In this document: piece by piece, positions 15,156-23,427 of the stretch
Layout: every line of letters begins with the position of its first letter
Numbering within the stretch: the first letter of the stretch is position 1
DNA from: Nonomuraea purpurea
Lineage (GTDB): Bacteria > Actinomycetota > Actinomycetes > Streptosporangiales > Streptosporangiaceae
Direction: 5' to 3'
DNA: 64,000 nt
NCBI RefSeq assembly: GCF_042650645.1
Contig: NZ_JBHSBI010000015.1
Span: 124,001-188,000 of the forward strand
Notes under the pieces: model-generated
Told to the model about the DNA's origin: nothing
Database searches by the model: none
What the model saw: only the letters and a program-made list of their open reading frames with translations
Made by a program: the position numbers and the translations under genes

Positions 15156-16292
15156 ATGGCTCGTTCACGCAGAACCACAATAAAAATCGCCGCCGCGCTC
15201 GCGGTGCTGTCGGCAGGCCTGACGGTGCCGACGGCCGCGGAGGCGAGCGACCCCGTGCGGCTCACCCGCTTCATCGGGGAGCAGCGTCTGCCGCACCTGA
15301 TGCGGTTCAAGGGGACCGTCGTAGGCGGCCTGTCCGGGATCGACCGCGACCCCCGCACCGGGACCTGGGTCTTCGTCTCCGACGACCGGTGGCGCTACGA
15401 CCCCGCCCGCTTCTACACCGCGACACTGGACATCGACCTGGAGAAAGGAACCTTCGACGGGGTGCGCCTGACCGGGGTCACCACGATGACCAGGGCCGAC
15501 GGCACCCCCTACCCGGCATACGGGCAGCCGTACTCGGCCGACCCCGAGACGATCAGGTTCGACCCGTGGAGCACAGGGCTGCTGTGGGGCGACGAGGGCG
15601 ACCGGCCCGACGCCACTCATCCGGACATTCCCGTATCGAGTTCCGCGGTGCGAATCATGGGCGCCGACGGCCGGGTATTGTCGGAATTGCCGGTGCCGTC
15701 GAATTTGGAGCTCACCAGCGCCGACGTCGGGCCGCGGCGTAATCAGGGTTTCGAGGGGCTGGCGGTCGCCGAGCGGACGATCGCCGCCGTGACCGAGGGC
15801 CCGCGCTACGAGGACGGGCCGCCCCCGACGCTCGAACGCGGCGCGCCCGCCCGGCTGACCACGTGGAGCCGCACCGGACGGCTGCGCGGCCAGTACGTCT
15901 ACCCGCTCGACGCCCTGCCCGCCGCGCCCAACCCGCCGACCGGCCTGGCCGAGACCGGCGTGTCGGAGCTGCTGGCCGTCGACGACTTCCGCTACCTGGC
16001 GCTCGAACGGGCCTGGATGGAGGGCGTCGGATACCGGGTGAAGCTGTACGAGGTGGACCTGCGCGGGGCCACGAACGTGCTGAACAGGCCCTCGCTCGGC
16101 AGCACCTACCGGGCGGTCAGGAAGCGGCTGGTGCACGTGTTCGGGAGGCCGACGCAGAACCTGGAGGGCCTGGCCTGGGGGCCGAGGCTCGACAACGGCG
16201 AGTGCACGCTGGTGATCGGGTCCGACGACAACTTCGCCGCCGACGAGGTGACGCAGTTCCTGGCCTTCGCGGCGACCGGCTGCAACCTCTGA
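15156..16292 (+). CDS. secreted esterase-like activity of phytase family protein
   Basis: 378 residues from ATG 15156. A signal peptide (RRTTIKIAAALAVLSAGL, cleavage near AEASD) targets it outside the cell. The body matches the phytase-like beta-propeller family (GGLSGIDRDPRTGTWVFVSD near the start, NQGFEGLAVA in the middle and NLEGLAWGPRLDNG near the end). Members of this family are annotated as esterase-like or phytase-like with unclear substrates. The short converging spacing to the next gene (10 bp) leaves no room for a separate terminator. Confidence 0.85.
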   Translation: MARSRRTTIKIAAALAVLSAGLTVPTAAEASDPVRLTRFIGEQRLPHLMRFKGTVVGGLSGIDRDPRTGTWVFVSDDRWRYDPARFYTATLDIDLEKGTFDGVRLTGVTTMTRADGTPYPAYGQPYSADPETIRFDPWSTGLLWGDEGDRPDATHPDIPVSSSAVRIMGADGRVLSELPVPSNLELTSADVGPRRNQGFEGLAVAERTIAAVTEGPRYEDGPPPTLERGAPARLTTWSRTGRLRGQYVYPLDALPAAPNPPTGLAETGVSELLAVDDFRYLALERAWMEGVGYRVKLYEVDLRGATNVLNRPSLGSTYRAVRKRLVHVFGRPTQNLEGLAWGPRLDNGECTLVIGSDDNFAADEVTQFLAFAATGCNL

Positions 16293-16301
16293 GCCCCGCG
16301 C

Positions 16302-16958
16302 TCACAGACAGTGGATGCGGCGGCCCGAGATCTGGTGCGGGATGATGCGGATGTAGAGGTGGCGTTCGCCGCCGGCCCACGGCGTGACGCCCGAGGCGGC
16401 GACGTCGGCGACCTCCTCGGGCTCCACGTGGTGGGCCGGGCCCTGCACCAATATGCTCCAGCCCTCGCGGTTGGTCTCGTCGATCATGTCGATCTCGAAC
16501 GCGATCTTGATGTCCACGCCGGCCAGCCCCGTCCGCAGGTCCTGGTCCATGGGGCCGCCCTCGGCGGTGCGGAAGATGATCGCGCCGTGGTGCATCTTGA
16601 AGTTGACCGGCATCACCGTCGGCCCGTGCGAGCCGCTGAACGCCACCCGCCCGATCCCCCCTGGCTCGATCAGCCGCAGGCACTCCGCCTGCTCCAGCAC
16701 CTCCAGCGTGGGATGCGCCATGGCGGGGCCGCGGCCGGGCGGCCGATCATGACCGGCGCCGAGCAACTCGTCGACCGTGGTGCTCAGGGCGTCGGCCAGG
16801 CGGTAGAGGACGCCCTGGTCGGGGGTGTCGACGTTCTCCTCCAGGTATTTCACGTATCCGGGCGCCAGGTCCGCGCGCTCGGCGACCTGCTCCTGGGTCA
16901 GGCCGAGCCGTTCGCGGTGGTGGATGATGCGTCGCCCGAGATCACCGGTGCCAGTCAT
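16302..16958 (-). CDS. XRE HTH fused to pyridoxamine-5'-phosphate-oxidase-like flavin-binding domain
   Basis: 218 residues. Residues about 8-65 are an XRE/Cro HTH (RERLGLTQEQVAERADLA). Residues about 80-218 are a split-barrel PNPOx-like domain (LRLIEPGGIGRVAFSGSHGP, then MPVNFKMHHGAIIFRT, then IKIAFEIDMID). This architecture is common in actinomycetes and is thought to be a flavin- or F420-linked sensor/regulator. The fusion implies DNA binding controlled by cofactor or redox state. No operator was identified in the 247 bases upstream. Confidence 0.85.
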   Translation of the reverse strand: MTGTGDLGRRIIHHRERLGLTQEQVAERADLAPGYVKYLEENVDTPDQGVLYRLADALSTTVDELLGAGHDRPPGRGPAMAHPTLEVLEQAECLRLIEPGGIGRVAFSGSHGPTVMPVNFKMHHGAIIFRTAEGGPMDQDLRTGLAGVDIKIAFEIDMIDETNREGWSILVQGPAHHVEPEEVADVAASGVTPWAGGERHLYIRIIPHQISGRRIHCL

Positions 16959-17205
16959 GATCGCTTCTCCCCCGTAGAGCGGAAGGCCGGGAACCCAGCC
17001 CGTCCAGGCACGGCCTGGTCAGGCGGAAGGTGGCCTCGTTGTGGACGCTACCCGCGCACGCGCCGCCCAGCCCTGCCGCGCCCCCCACAGCGGCCTGAGG
17101 CGCCGCAGCCCCGGCGGATACGGGCGTGTCGCGCTCTTCCTGCGGGTAGGTTCTCGTCAGCGGGCCCGCACGACGTGATCCCCCCGGGGGCTTGGAGGTT
17201 TGCGG

Positions 17206-18069
17206 ATGAAAGCGTTCACCGGGCGCTTCCTGCCGTTGGTGGTGGCGCTCGGAATGGGCGCCGCGGCCTGCGGCGCGGGCGGCAGCGGCGGCCCCGGGGC
17301 CGAACCCGAGGCCACCTCCACGGCCTCGGTCGACTCCCCGACGCCCCCGAGCGCGGCCGAGCCGACCAGCCAGGCCACCTCGCCCGGCCCGGCCGAGTCG
17401 ACCGGCTCTCCACGGGTTCCCTCGGCCACGCCGCGTGAGCGGCTCGTCGCCGGGTCCTACCAGCCGCTGTGGCCCTTCTCCGGCCCTGAAGAGGTGACGG
17501 CCTGGCAGCGCGCCTACCGCAAGGACGGCGACCGGGCCTGGCACCTCGACCCGCGCCGCACCGCGGTCGCCTTCACCCGCGACTACCTCGGCTTCGGCGA
17601 GATCGACCAGGCCGTCAAGACCGTCAAGGAGGGCAGGCACGCGCGGGTGCACGTCGGCTACCGCAGCGAGGACGTCGGGAAACGGCTGGTCGCCGCCGTC
17701 GTGCACCTGGTCAGGTACGGCTCGGGCGACGACGCCCCCTGGGAGGTCGTCGGCACGGACGACACCGACCTGACGCTGACCACGCCCAAGTACGGCGCGT
17801 CGGTGGCCTCGCCGCTGACCGTGGGCGGCCGGATCACGGGCGTGGACGAGAGCGTCAGGATCCAGGTACGGCGGCCGGGCAAGCAGGACCCGGTGGGGGA
17901 GCGGTGCTGTGTGAGCGCCGGAGGCCAGAAGTCGCCGTGGTCGGCGAACGTCTCCTTCTCCACGCCCCCCGGCGGGACGCTGACCGTCGTGGCCTCCACC
18001 GGCGGGCACGTCGCCGCCGTCGAACGCTTCGCCGTCACCGGCGTCACCCTCGAAGGATCGCCCCCGTAA
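17206..18069 (+). CDS. lipoprotein with Ser/Thr/Pro-rich linker and C-terminal Gmad2-like domain
   Basis: 287 residues from ATG 17206, chosen over TTG 17200 because of GGAGG spacing. A lipobox ends at Cys22 (MGAAAC), so it is a membrane-anchored extracellular lipoprotein. Residues about 30-80 are a low-complexity Pro/Thr/Ser linker. The C-terminal part (SPLTVGGRITGVDESVRIQV and onward) looks like an immunoglobulin-like Gmad2 fold. The middle domain is unassigned. Its role is unknown; cell-envelope associated. Confidence 0.75.
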   Translation: MKAFTGRFLPLVVALGMGAAACGAGGSGGPGAEPEATSTASVDSPTPPSAAEPTSQATSPGPAESTGSPRVPSATPRERLVAGSYQPLWPFSGPEEVTAWQRAYRKDGDRAWHLDPRRTAVAFTRDYLGFGEIDQAVKTVKEGRHARVHVGYRSEDVGKRLVAAVVHLVRYGSGDDAPWEVVGTDDTDLTLTTPKYGASVASPLTVGGRITGVDESVRIQVRRPGKQDPVGERCCVSAGGQKSPWSANVSFSTPPGGTLTVVASTGGHVAAVERFAVTGVTLEGSPP

Positions 18070-18080
18070 TAGGCTGGTTC

Positions 18081-18096
18081 ATGAACGGGCATTCAT
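18081..18096. promoter_or_regulatory. TetR-type operator
   Basis: ATGAACGGGCATTCAT is an inverted repeat with one mismatch, 15 bases before the TetR start codon. It overlaps the perfect palindrome GTTCATGAAC (18077-18086). The position fits autoregulation. Confidence 0.6.
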
Positions 18097-18111
18097 TAAA
18101 GGGGGGCGTTC

Positions 18112-18717
18112 ATGGGCAGGCCGCGCACGACCAGCGACGAGGCGATCCTCCAGGCGGCCGGGCGGGCGATCGGCCGCCACGGCCCCCACGGCCTCACGCT
18201 GGCCGCCGTCGCGACGGAGGCGGGGCTGTCGCCGGCCACGCTGGTGCAGCGGTTCGGCTCCAAAAAGGGGCTGCTGACGGCCTTCGCCGACCACGCCAAC
18301 CAGAGCGTGCGCCTGCCGTTCCAGCGGGCCCGCGAGCGGCACGACTCCCCGCTGGAGGCGCTGCACGCCGCCCTGGCCGACCTTTCCTCCGCCGTGGCCA
18401 CGCGGGAGGAACTGGCCAACAGCATCGGCCTGCTGCAACTCGACCTGACCGACCCCGAGCTGCGTGAGCGGGCCGCGGAACACGCCCGCCGCATGCACGA
18501 CGAGATCGCGGCGCTGCTGGCCGAGGCGGTCGCGGCGGGTGAGCTGGCGGGCCAGGCGCAGGTGCCCCGGCTGGCCCGCGCGGTCCAGATCGCCTACAAC
18601 GGCGTGCTCATCGTGTGGGCGCTGACCGGCGAGGGGCCGCTCGCGGCGGCGATGCGCGAGGCCGTCGAGGAGACCCTCGGCGTCAAGACCCCGAATCAAT
18701 GGGCTGAGCAGGGCTGA
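18112..18717 (+). CDS. TetR-family transcriptional regulator
   Basis: 201 residues. The HTH is at about residues 8-55 (DEAILQAAGRAIGRHGPHGL, then EAGLSPATLVQRFGSKKG). The start ATG 18112 follows GGGGGG and a TGAACG-GG-CATTCA operator-like repeat. A TetR gene between a lipoprotein gene and an ABC-2 permease could regulate either neighbour. The 64-bp gap to the permease allows co-transcription. The ligand is unknown. Confidence 0.9.
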   Translation: MGRPRTTSDEAILQAAGRAIGRHGPHGLTLAAVATEAGLSPATLVQRFGSKKGLLTAFADHANQSVRLPFQRARERHDSPLEALHAALADLSSAVATREELANSIGLLQLDLTDPELRERAAEHARRMHDEIAALLAEAVAAGELAGQAQVPRLARAVQIAYNGVLIVWALTGEGPLAAAMREAVEETLGVKTPNQWAEQG

Positions 18718-18781
18718 TCAGCTAGCCTCGGCTTGGTGCCGGGTCCTGCTCGGATGGACCGTGACGCGTCAAGAGGTGTGC

Positions 18782-19669
18782 ATGAGCCAGTTGGAACACC
18801 ATTCGTCTGAGTCCCTGGCGGCGCTCGCCCGCAGACACGGGCTGCGTCCGGCCATCGCGCGGCCGAGGTTCCCCGTCTACGTGCGCCAGCTCTGGGAGCG
18901 GCGGCACTTCATCCTGACGTACGCGACCTCGCGCAACGTCTCCAAGTACTCAGGCTCCGCCCTGGGCCAGCTCTGGCAGGTCCTCACCCCGCTGCTGAAC
19001 GCCGCGATCTACTACGTGATGTTCGGCCTCATCCTGGGCGGCAGCAAGAACATCGACAACTATCCCGCGTTCCTGCTGACCGGGATGTTCGTCTTCACCT
19101 ACACGCAGCGCACCGTCACCGCCGGCGCCAAGTCCATCTCCGGCAACCTGTCGCTGATCCGCGCCCTGCACTTCCCGCGCGCCTCGCTGCCGCTGGCCTA
19201 CACGATCCAGGAACTGCAGCAGCTCACCATCTCCATGGGGGTGCTGCTCGGCATCGTGGTCCTCACCAAGGAGTGGCCGAACTGGTTCTGGCTGACGATC
19301 CCGATCGTGCTGCTGCTGCAGACGATGTTCAACATCGGGGCCGGGCTGGTGCTGGCCCGGCTGGGGGCCTCGATACGCGACCTGAACCAGTTGCTGCCGT
19401 TCATCATGCGGACCTGGCTGTACGCGTCAGGGGTCTTCTTCGCCATTCACGACAAGGTCGTCAACAGCGCGAAACTGCCCGAGTGGGTGGCCACCGCGAT
19501 GTACCTCAACCCGGCGGCCTCCTACATCGAGTGGATGCGCGACATCCTGATCGGCAGCCACACGCCGCCGCCGATGGTGTGGGTGTCGTGCGTGTTCTGG
19601 GCGGTGTTCTCGGTGGCCTTCGGCTTCTGGTACTTCTGGCGCGCCGAGGACCGGTACGGGCGGGGCTGA
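18782..19669 (+). CDS. ABC-2 type polysaccharide/teichoic-acid exporter permease
   Basis: 295 residues from ATG 18782 (AGAGG upstream), with about six membrane segments. The sequence around FPVYVRQLWERRHFILTYAT and SKYSGSALGQLWQVLTPLLN is typical of Wzm/TagG/galactan-exporter permeases of the ABC-2 family. In mycobacteria the equivalent galactan exporter has an ATPase partner close by; here no ATP-binding gene is within the window. It would need a partner encoded elsewhere. The likely substrate is a lipid-linked cell-wall polymer. Confidence 0.88.
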   Translation: MSQLEHHSSESLAALARRHGLRPAIARPRFPVYVRQLWERRHFILTYATSRNVSKYSGSALGQLWQVLTPLLNAAIYYVMFGLILGGSKNIDNYPAFLLTGMFVFTYTQRTVTAGAKSISGNLSLIRALHFPRASLPLAYTIQELQQLTISMGVLLGIVVLTKEWPNWFWLTIPIVLLLQTMFNIGAGLVLARLGASIRDLNQLLPFIMRTWLYASGVFFAIHDKVVNSAKLPEWVATAMYLNPAASYIEWMRDILIGSHTPPPMVWVSCVFWAVFSVAFGFWYFWRAEDRYGRG

Positions 19670-19678
19670 GCCCGCCCG
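19657..19678. terminator. hairpin at convergent gene ends
   Basis: CGGGCGGG (19657-19664) pairs with CCCGCCCG (19671-19678) around GCTGAG, overlapping the permease stop codon and just before the end of the convergent beta-propeller gene. Confidence 0.55.
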
Positions 19679-19684
19679 CCTGGC

Positions 19685-20656
19685 TCAGCCCTTCCCGCGC
19701 GCCTCGAAACGCGGGTAGAAGTGCTGGTTCTTGCCGAGCGTGACCAAAGTCTCCACGACCTTGCCCTTGAGGTCGATGACGCCGACGCCCTTGCCGGTCG
19801 CGGCGATCAGGCGGCGCTCGTCGTACCAGCCGAGCACGGACCCCCAGACGGGGCTGGAGGGCAGCTTGACCCGGGTGACGGCCTTGCCGGTGGCGGTGTC
19901 CCACACGCAGGCCGAGCTCTCCAGAGACATGCACGCGGTGACGAAGCGGCGGCCCGACGGGGTGAACGTGCCCTGCCCCTGGGCGACCGGGCGGCCGCGG
20001 ACGTGCCAGGTGCGCTTGACGGCGCCCTCCAGGTCGTACTGGCGGATGGAGGTCCTGCCGTTCTTGCCCCACCGCACCACGACGCCCTTGCCGTCGCGGG
20101 TCCACTGGAAGCCGCCGACCGTGATCAGGGCCTTGTCGATGCGGACGAAGCGCGGCTTCAGCGTGGGCGTCTCGATCAGCACGATCCCCGCGGAACGCGG
20201 CTCGCCTCCCGCCTCGAACACGTTGAGCAGCAGATGGCGGCCGTCCGGCGACCAGGTCGGCCACAACGTTTGGAGGTAGCCGTTCTCCCGCGTGGGGTCC
20301 TGGGGGACGGGCAGCTCGATCTCCGTCCGCTCGCCCGTTTCGCGGTCCGTGACCGTCACCTTGGGCACGCCGAGGCCCCTGGTCTCGTGCAGGAGGGCAG
20401 CCCAGCGTTCGTCGGGGGAGACGGACAGGGTGCCGTCGGCGGCCACGAAGGCACGCTTGGCCGGATCCCAGGCCCACGAGCCGTCGTGGGGCCTGCCCGG
20501 GGTCGGGGCGCCATACGAGGTGAACTGGATCGGCCGGCCGGCCATCTTCGCCACGATGGTGGCCTGGGTCCCCGGCAGCTTCCCGGTCGGAGGCTGGGCG
20601 GGCGGCGCGCCCAACGTGGCGGCCAGGGCCAGTGCGGCCCCTAAGTTCATGATCAT
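19685..20656 (-). CDS. WD40/TolB-like beta-propeller protein, putative secreted
   Basis: 323 residues. A short hydrophobic N-terminus (MNLGAALALAATLGAPPA) looks like a signal sequence. Repeats with the SPDxR pattern (SVSPDERWAALL, TWSPDGRHLLLNV, TPSGRRFVTACMS) mark a TolB/WD40-like propeller. ATG codons at 20654-20656 and 20648-20650 are both possible starts. The start region has a TATGAT -10-like box on the minus strand (20665-20670) so close that the mRNA may be leaderless. A TTA leucine codon occurs two codons after the second ATG, suggesting bldA dependence. Function is unknown. Confidence 0.7.
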   Translation of the reverse strand: MIMNLGAALALAATLGAPPAQPPTGKLPGTQATIVAKMAGRPIQFTSYGAPTPGRPHDGSWAWDPAKRAFVAADGTLSVSPDERWAALLHETRGLGVPKVTVTDRETGERTEIELPVPQDPTRENGYLQTLWPTWSPDGRHLLLNVFEAGGEPRSAGIVLIETPTLKPRFVRIDKALITVGGFQWTRDGKGVVVRWGKNGRTSIRQYDLEGAVKRTWHVRGRPVAQGQGTFTPSGRRFVTACMSLESSACVWDTATGKAVTRVKLPSSPVWGSVLGWYDERRLIAATGKGVGVIDLKGKVVETLVTLGKNQHFYPRFEARGKG

Positions 20657-20663
20657 GTCAGCG

Positions 20664-20677
20664 GATCATATGTGATC
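20664..20677. promoter_or_regulatory. palindrome and -10 box upstream of beta-propeller gene
   Basis: GATCA-TATG-TGATC is a perfect inverted repeat that also contains the minus-strand -10-like TATGAT. A repressor bound here would block transcription of the gene that begins at 20656. Confidence 0.45.
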
Positions 20678-20737
20678 ATGCACGGCCGAAGGGGATGAAC
20701 GGCAGAGGTCGGCCGGTTGAGGTGAGAGCACACGTGC

Positions 20738-20870
20738 CAATGCGACGGCGCTCCTAAGGTGTGATGTCGTTGGGTCAGCGTGGGATATGGTGCCGTTTCT
20801 ACGGCGTGATGCCGTTGGGCAGCGTTAGATGCGGCGTCGCTCCGAGGGCGTGATGCCGTGTACGCGTTTG
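20738..20870. repeat. degenerate 44-45-bp tandem repeats at the 3' end of the AraC gene
   Basis: Three copies of a unit containing GTGATG(T/C)CGT(TGGG) start at 20761, 20806 and 20850, a period of 45 then 44. The right copy is inside the last codons of the AraC gene (VHGITPSERRRI) and the other two lie beyond its stop, where they decay. The gene's 3' end has been duplicated in tandem. Confidence 0.75.
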
Positions 20871-21715
20871 AAGGCGACGCTCAGGGCGAAGGCGTTGGCG
20901 TACCCGACTCTGCGCGCGATGCCGGCCACGGTCGCGTCGCTGCCGCGCAGCAGGTCGGCCGCCAGCGCGAGTCGCCAGCCCGTCAGGTACCGCATCGGCG
21001 GCTCGCCCACCGCCGTGGTGAAGCGGCGCGCGAACGCGGCCCGCGACAGGCCCGTCCTGGCCGCCAGTTCCGTCACCGTCCACGGGTGGGCCGGATCGTC
21101 GTGCAGCAGCCCCAGAGCGCGGTCGACCGCCGGGTCGCCCGTCGCGCGGTACCACGACGGCGCCCCCGGCTGGTCGAACCAGGCGCGCAGGGCTGCGCCC
21201 AGCATCACGTCCAGGAGCCGGTCGAGCACCACCTGCTGCCCCGGCGCGTCCTCGCTGACCTCCATGCTCACCAGGTCCACCAGCCCCGGCCGCCGGTCGT
21301 CGGCCGGTACCACCAGCACTTCGGGCAGCGCCCGCAGCAACCGCTCGCTCACCCCGCCGTCGTACGCGCCGCCGAGCAGCAGCGCCGGCCCGTCCGGCCG
21401 TTCCCCGCAGGTGCGCGCGGCCAGCCGCCTGGCCCCAGGCGCGCAGTAGTCGGCAGGGGTGACCACCTGGCCGGGCGGCGTGGCCGGGTCGTCGGCGACG
21501 GTGAAAGGACCGCGTACGACCGCCACGTCCCGAGTGCCGAGCGGTACCGGCGCACCGGTGTCGGGGACGACCCAGCCATGCTCGCGCACCATGGTCACCA
21601 GCGACAGCGGCACGTCCAGGGAGAAGCGCAGCGACCACGGAGGATCCAGCACCGCCTGCCCGAACACCGCGCCCCGCGCCCGCACCCCGTCCAGCAAGCG
21701 GGCCAACACATCCAC
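20825..21715 (-). CDS. AraC-family regulator with cupin N-terminal domain
   Basis: 296 residues from GTG 21713-21715. The N-terminal half is an AraC_binding/cupin_6 type domain (PPWSLRFSLDVPLSLVTMV). The C-terminal half has two HTH motifs (VTELAARTGLSRAAFARRF and VAGIARRVGYANAFALSVAF) and ends GITPSERRR. It is divergent from the NmrA-like reductase gene with 82 bp between starts and very likely controls it. The tail of the gene is repeated downstream (see 20738-20870). Confidence 0.88.
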   Translation of the reverse strand: MDVLARLLDGVRARGAVFGQAVLDPPWSLRFSLDVPLSLVTMVREHGWVVPDTGAPVPLGTRDVAVVRGPFTVADDPATPPGQVVTPADYCAPGARRLAARTCGERPDGPALLLGGAYDGGVSERLLRALPEVLVVPADDRRPGLVDLVSMEVSEDAPGQQVVLDRLLDVMLGAALRAWFDQPGAPSWYRATGDPAVDRALGLLHDDPAHPWTVTELAARTGLSRAAFARRFTTAVGEPPMRYLTGWRLALAADLLRGSDATVAGIARRVGYANAFALSVAFKRVHGITPSERRRI

Positions 21716-21797
21716 GGCACCCACCCTAGACGCCCGCGAATGCCCGCGAGCCGCACGAACATGGCGCCCGGCCGGGCGAGGGCCGTTGACTTGACTC

Positions 21798-22640
21798 ATG
21801 ACTGAACAAGCGATTCTGGTTCTCGGCGGCACGGGCAAATCAGGCAGCAGGATCGCCGCCCGGCTGCGGGCGCGCGGAGCCGCCGTACGCGTGGCCTCCC
21901 GTTCCGGTGAGTGGCGTTTCGACTGGAACGACCGCGCCACCTGGGACCACGTCCTGGACGGCGTCGCGGCGGTGTACGTGGTGCCGCTCGACGGCGCGGT
22001 CCTCACCCGCCCCTTCGTCGAGCGGGCGGCCGGCCTGGGCGCAGGCCGGCTCGTGCTGCTGTCGGGGCGCGGCGTGGACGTTCCGGATTACATCGTGGGC
22101 GACGCCGACGCCGGCGCGACCCACGTCGACGGGGAGAGCGCGGTACGCGACAGCGGCCTGCCGTGGACGATCGTCCGGCCCGGCTGGTTCGCCCAGAACT
22201 TCAGCGAGGGCTTCTTCCGCGAGGCGGTCCTGGCGGGCGAGCTCAGGCTGCCCGCCGGGGACGGCGCGGCCAGCTTCGTGGACGCCGAGGACATCGCCGA
22301 CGTCGTCGTCGCCGCGCTCACCGAGGACGGGCACGCGGGGCGGACCTACGAGCTGTCCGGGCCGAGGGCGCTGACGATGACCGAGGTCGCGGCCGAGATC
22401 TCCGCGGCGACCGGCCGTACGGTGCGCTATGTGCCGCTCGGGCCGCAGGAGTTCGTCGCCGAGCTGGTCGGACAGGGCTGGCCGGAAGGGGACGCCAAGG
22501 AGTACGCGGACGTGGTCTCGCCCATCAGGCGCGGGAAGGACGCGTACCTGTCGGAGGGGGTGCGGCAGGCGCTCGGGAGGGACGCCCGCGACTTCTCCGC
22601 CTACGCCCGCAGCGCCGCCGACGCGGGGGCGTGGGACTGA
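21798..22640 (+). CDS. NmrA-like NAD(P)-binding protein
   Basis: 280 residues, an atypical SDR of the NmrA/HSCARG group. The nucleotide-binding motif is ILVLGGTGKSGSRIAARLR at residues 6-24. WTIVRPGWFAQNFSEGF and VDAEDIADVVVAAL are standard for the family. There is no YxxxK catalytic pair, so it may be a redox sensor or a quinone-type reductase. The divergent AraC gene probably responds to the same metabolite. Confidence 0.85.
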   Translation: MTEQAILVLGGTGKSGSRIAARLRARGAAVRVASRSGEWRFDWNDRATWDHVLDGVAAVYVVPLDGAVLTRPFVERAAGLGAGRLVLLSGRGVDVPDYIVGDADAGATHVDGESAVRDSGLPWTIVRPGWFAQNFSEGFFREAVLAGELRLPAGDGAASFVDAEDIADVVVAALTEDGHAGRTYELSGPRALTMTEVAAEISAATGRTVRYVPLGPQEFVAELVGQGWPEGDAKEYADVVSPIRRGKDAYLSEGVRQALGRDARDFSAYARSAADAGAWD

Positions 22641-22787
22641 CACTCGGGGGCCGTGCCGGCCGCCGACCTGTCAACCGGTCGGCCCCTGCTCAACCCCGGG
22701 CGTTTCGACCCCTCGATCCCCGAGAACGTCACCAAGCTCGCCGCCGCTTGGACCCGGCGACCCTCAGAGAGAGTCTTTGACGGGTGA
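22641..22787 (+). pseudogene. possible 3' remnant of a lost gene
   Basis: In frame after the NmrA stop, 22641 to about 22746 shows strong codon-position GC bias and reads a plausible peptide (ADLSTGRPLLNPGRFDPSIP, then ENVTKLAAAW) before running to a stop at 22785. The end overlaps the convergent Rv1733c-type gene. I could not assign a family. It could also be chance. Confidence 0.3.
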
Positions 22788-23321
22788 CCAGGCGGCGTCC
22801 CAGGCGCGGTACCGTCCCCGGTCCAGCAGCCAGCGGACCCCCGCGAACGCCGCCGTCACGAGCGTCGCCGACACCAGCATGATCAGCAGGCCCGTCGCCA
22901 CGCCGGTGATGCGTAGTTCGTCCCTGCTCGGTGGCGGGGCGGCCTGGTGGCCGCCGGCGTCGACCCAGATGTTCAGCTCGGTGCCCGCCTTGGCCAGGAC
23001 CGGGGCGCGGAGCCTTCCCGTGTGCTGCCGCCCCGACGCCGTCGTCCACCGCGCCGGCGTCAGCTCTCCTGTGGCGACCTCGCCGAACGACAGGTACGCG
23101 ACCGGCGCGTCGGCCAGCAGCGTCGCGCGTACCTGCTGGCGGCCTGTCGTGTCGGGCACGCTCCCGTACGCCTGCCGCCCCGCCGCCACCGCCGGCCAGA
23201 GGCTGAGCAGGACCAGGGACGCCGCCACCGCCAGCGCCACGCTCTCCACCCGATCGGAACGCCGCCGCAGCGGATTGCGGTCCAGCCGGTACCTTCGCCA
23301 CCACGCGGTCACAAGCTTCAT
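22764..23321 (-). CDS. Rv1733c-family membrane protein
   Basis: 185 residues with two membrane segments, at about residues 27-47 (VALAVAASLVLLSLWPAVAA) and 138-160 (ITGVATGLLIMLVSATLVTA), flanking an extracytoplasmic domain. The arrangement DRNPLRRRSDRVE before the first segment and VRWLLDRGRYRAWDAAW after the second is characteristic of Rv1733c-like proteins, known as dormancy-regulon membrane proteins in mycobacteria. Biochemical function is unknown. Confidence 0.8.
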   Translation of the reverse strand: MKLVTAWWRRYRLDRNPLRRRSDRVESVALAVAASLVLLSLWPAVAAGRQAYGSVPDTTGRQQVRATLLADAPVAYLSFGEVATGELTPARWTTASGRQHTGRLRAPVLAKAGTELNIWVDAGGHQAAPPPSRDELRITGVATGLLIMLVSATLVTAAFAGVRWLLDRGRYRAWDAAWSPVKDSL

Positions 23322-23427
23322 CGAGCACCCCCTCAGAGGACTTTAGGCGCTCACGAAGGAACAGGAGCACACCCCACCGCTATCGCCGGTTAAGTGCTGA
23401 TTGTCGCTGTCGGGCGTTGGCCGGTGA

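Noticed and set aside
14908..15183. Small ORF in the divergent region before the phytase-esterase gene
   Set aside because: Mixed composition, no ribosome site and no recognisable domain.
20650..20700. Cluster of GATC/CATG palindromes as a phage attachment site
   Set aside because: No second copy, no integrase and no tRNA; better explained as a promoter/operator.
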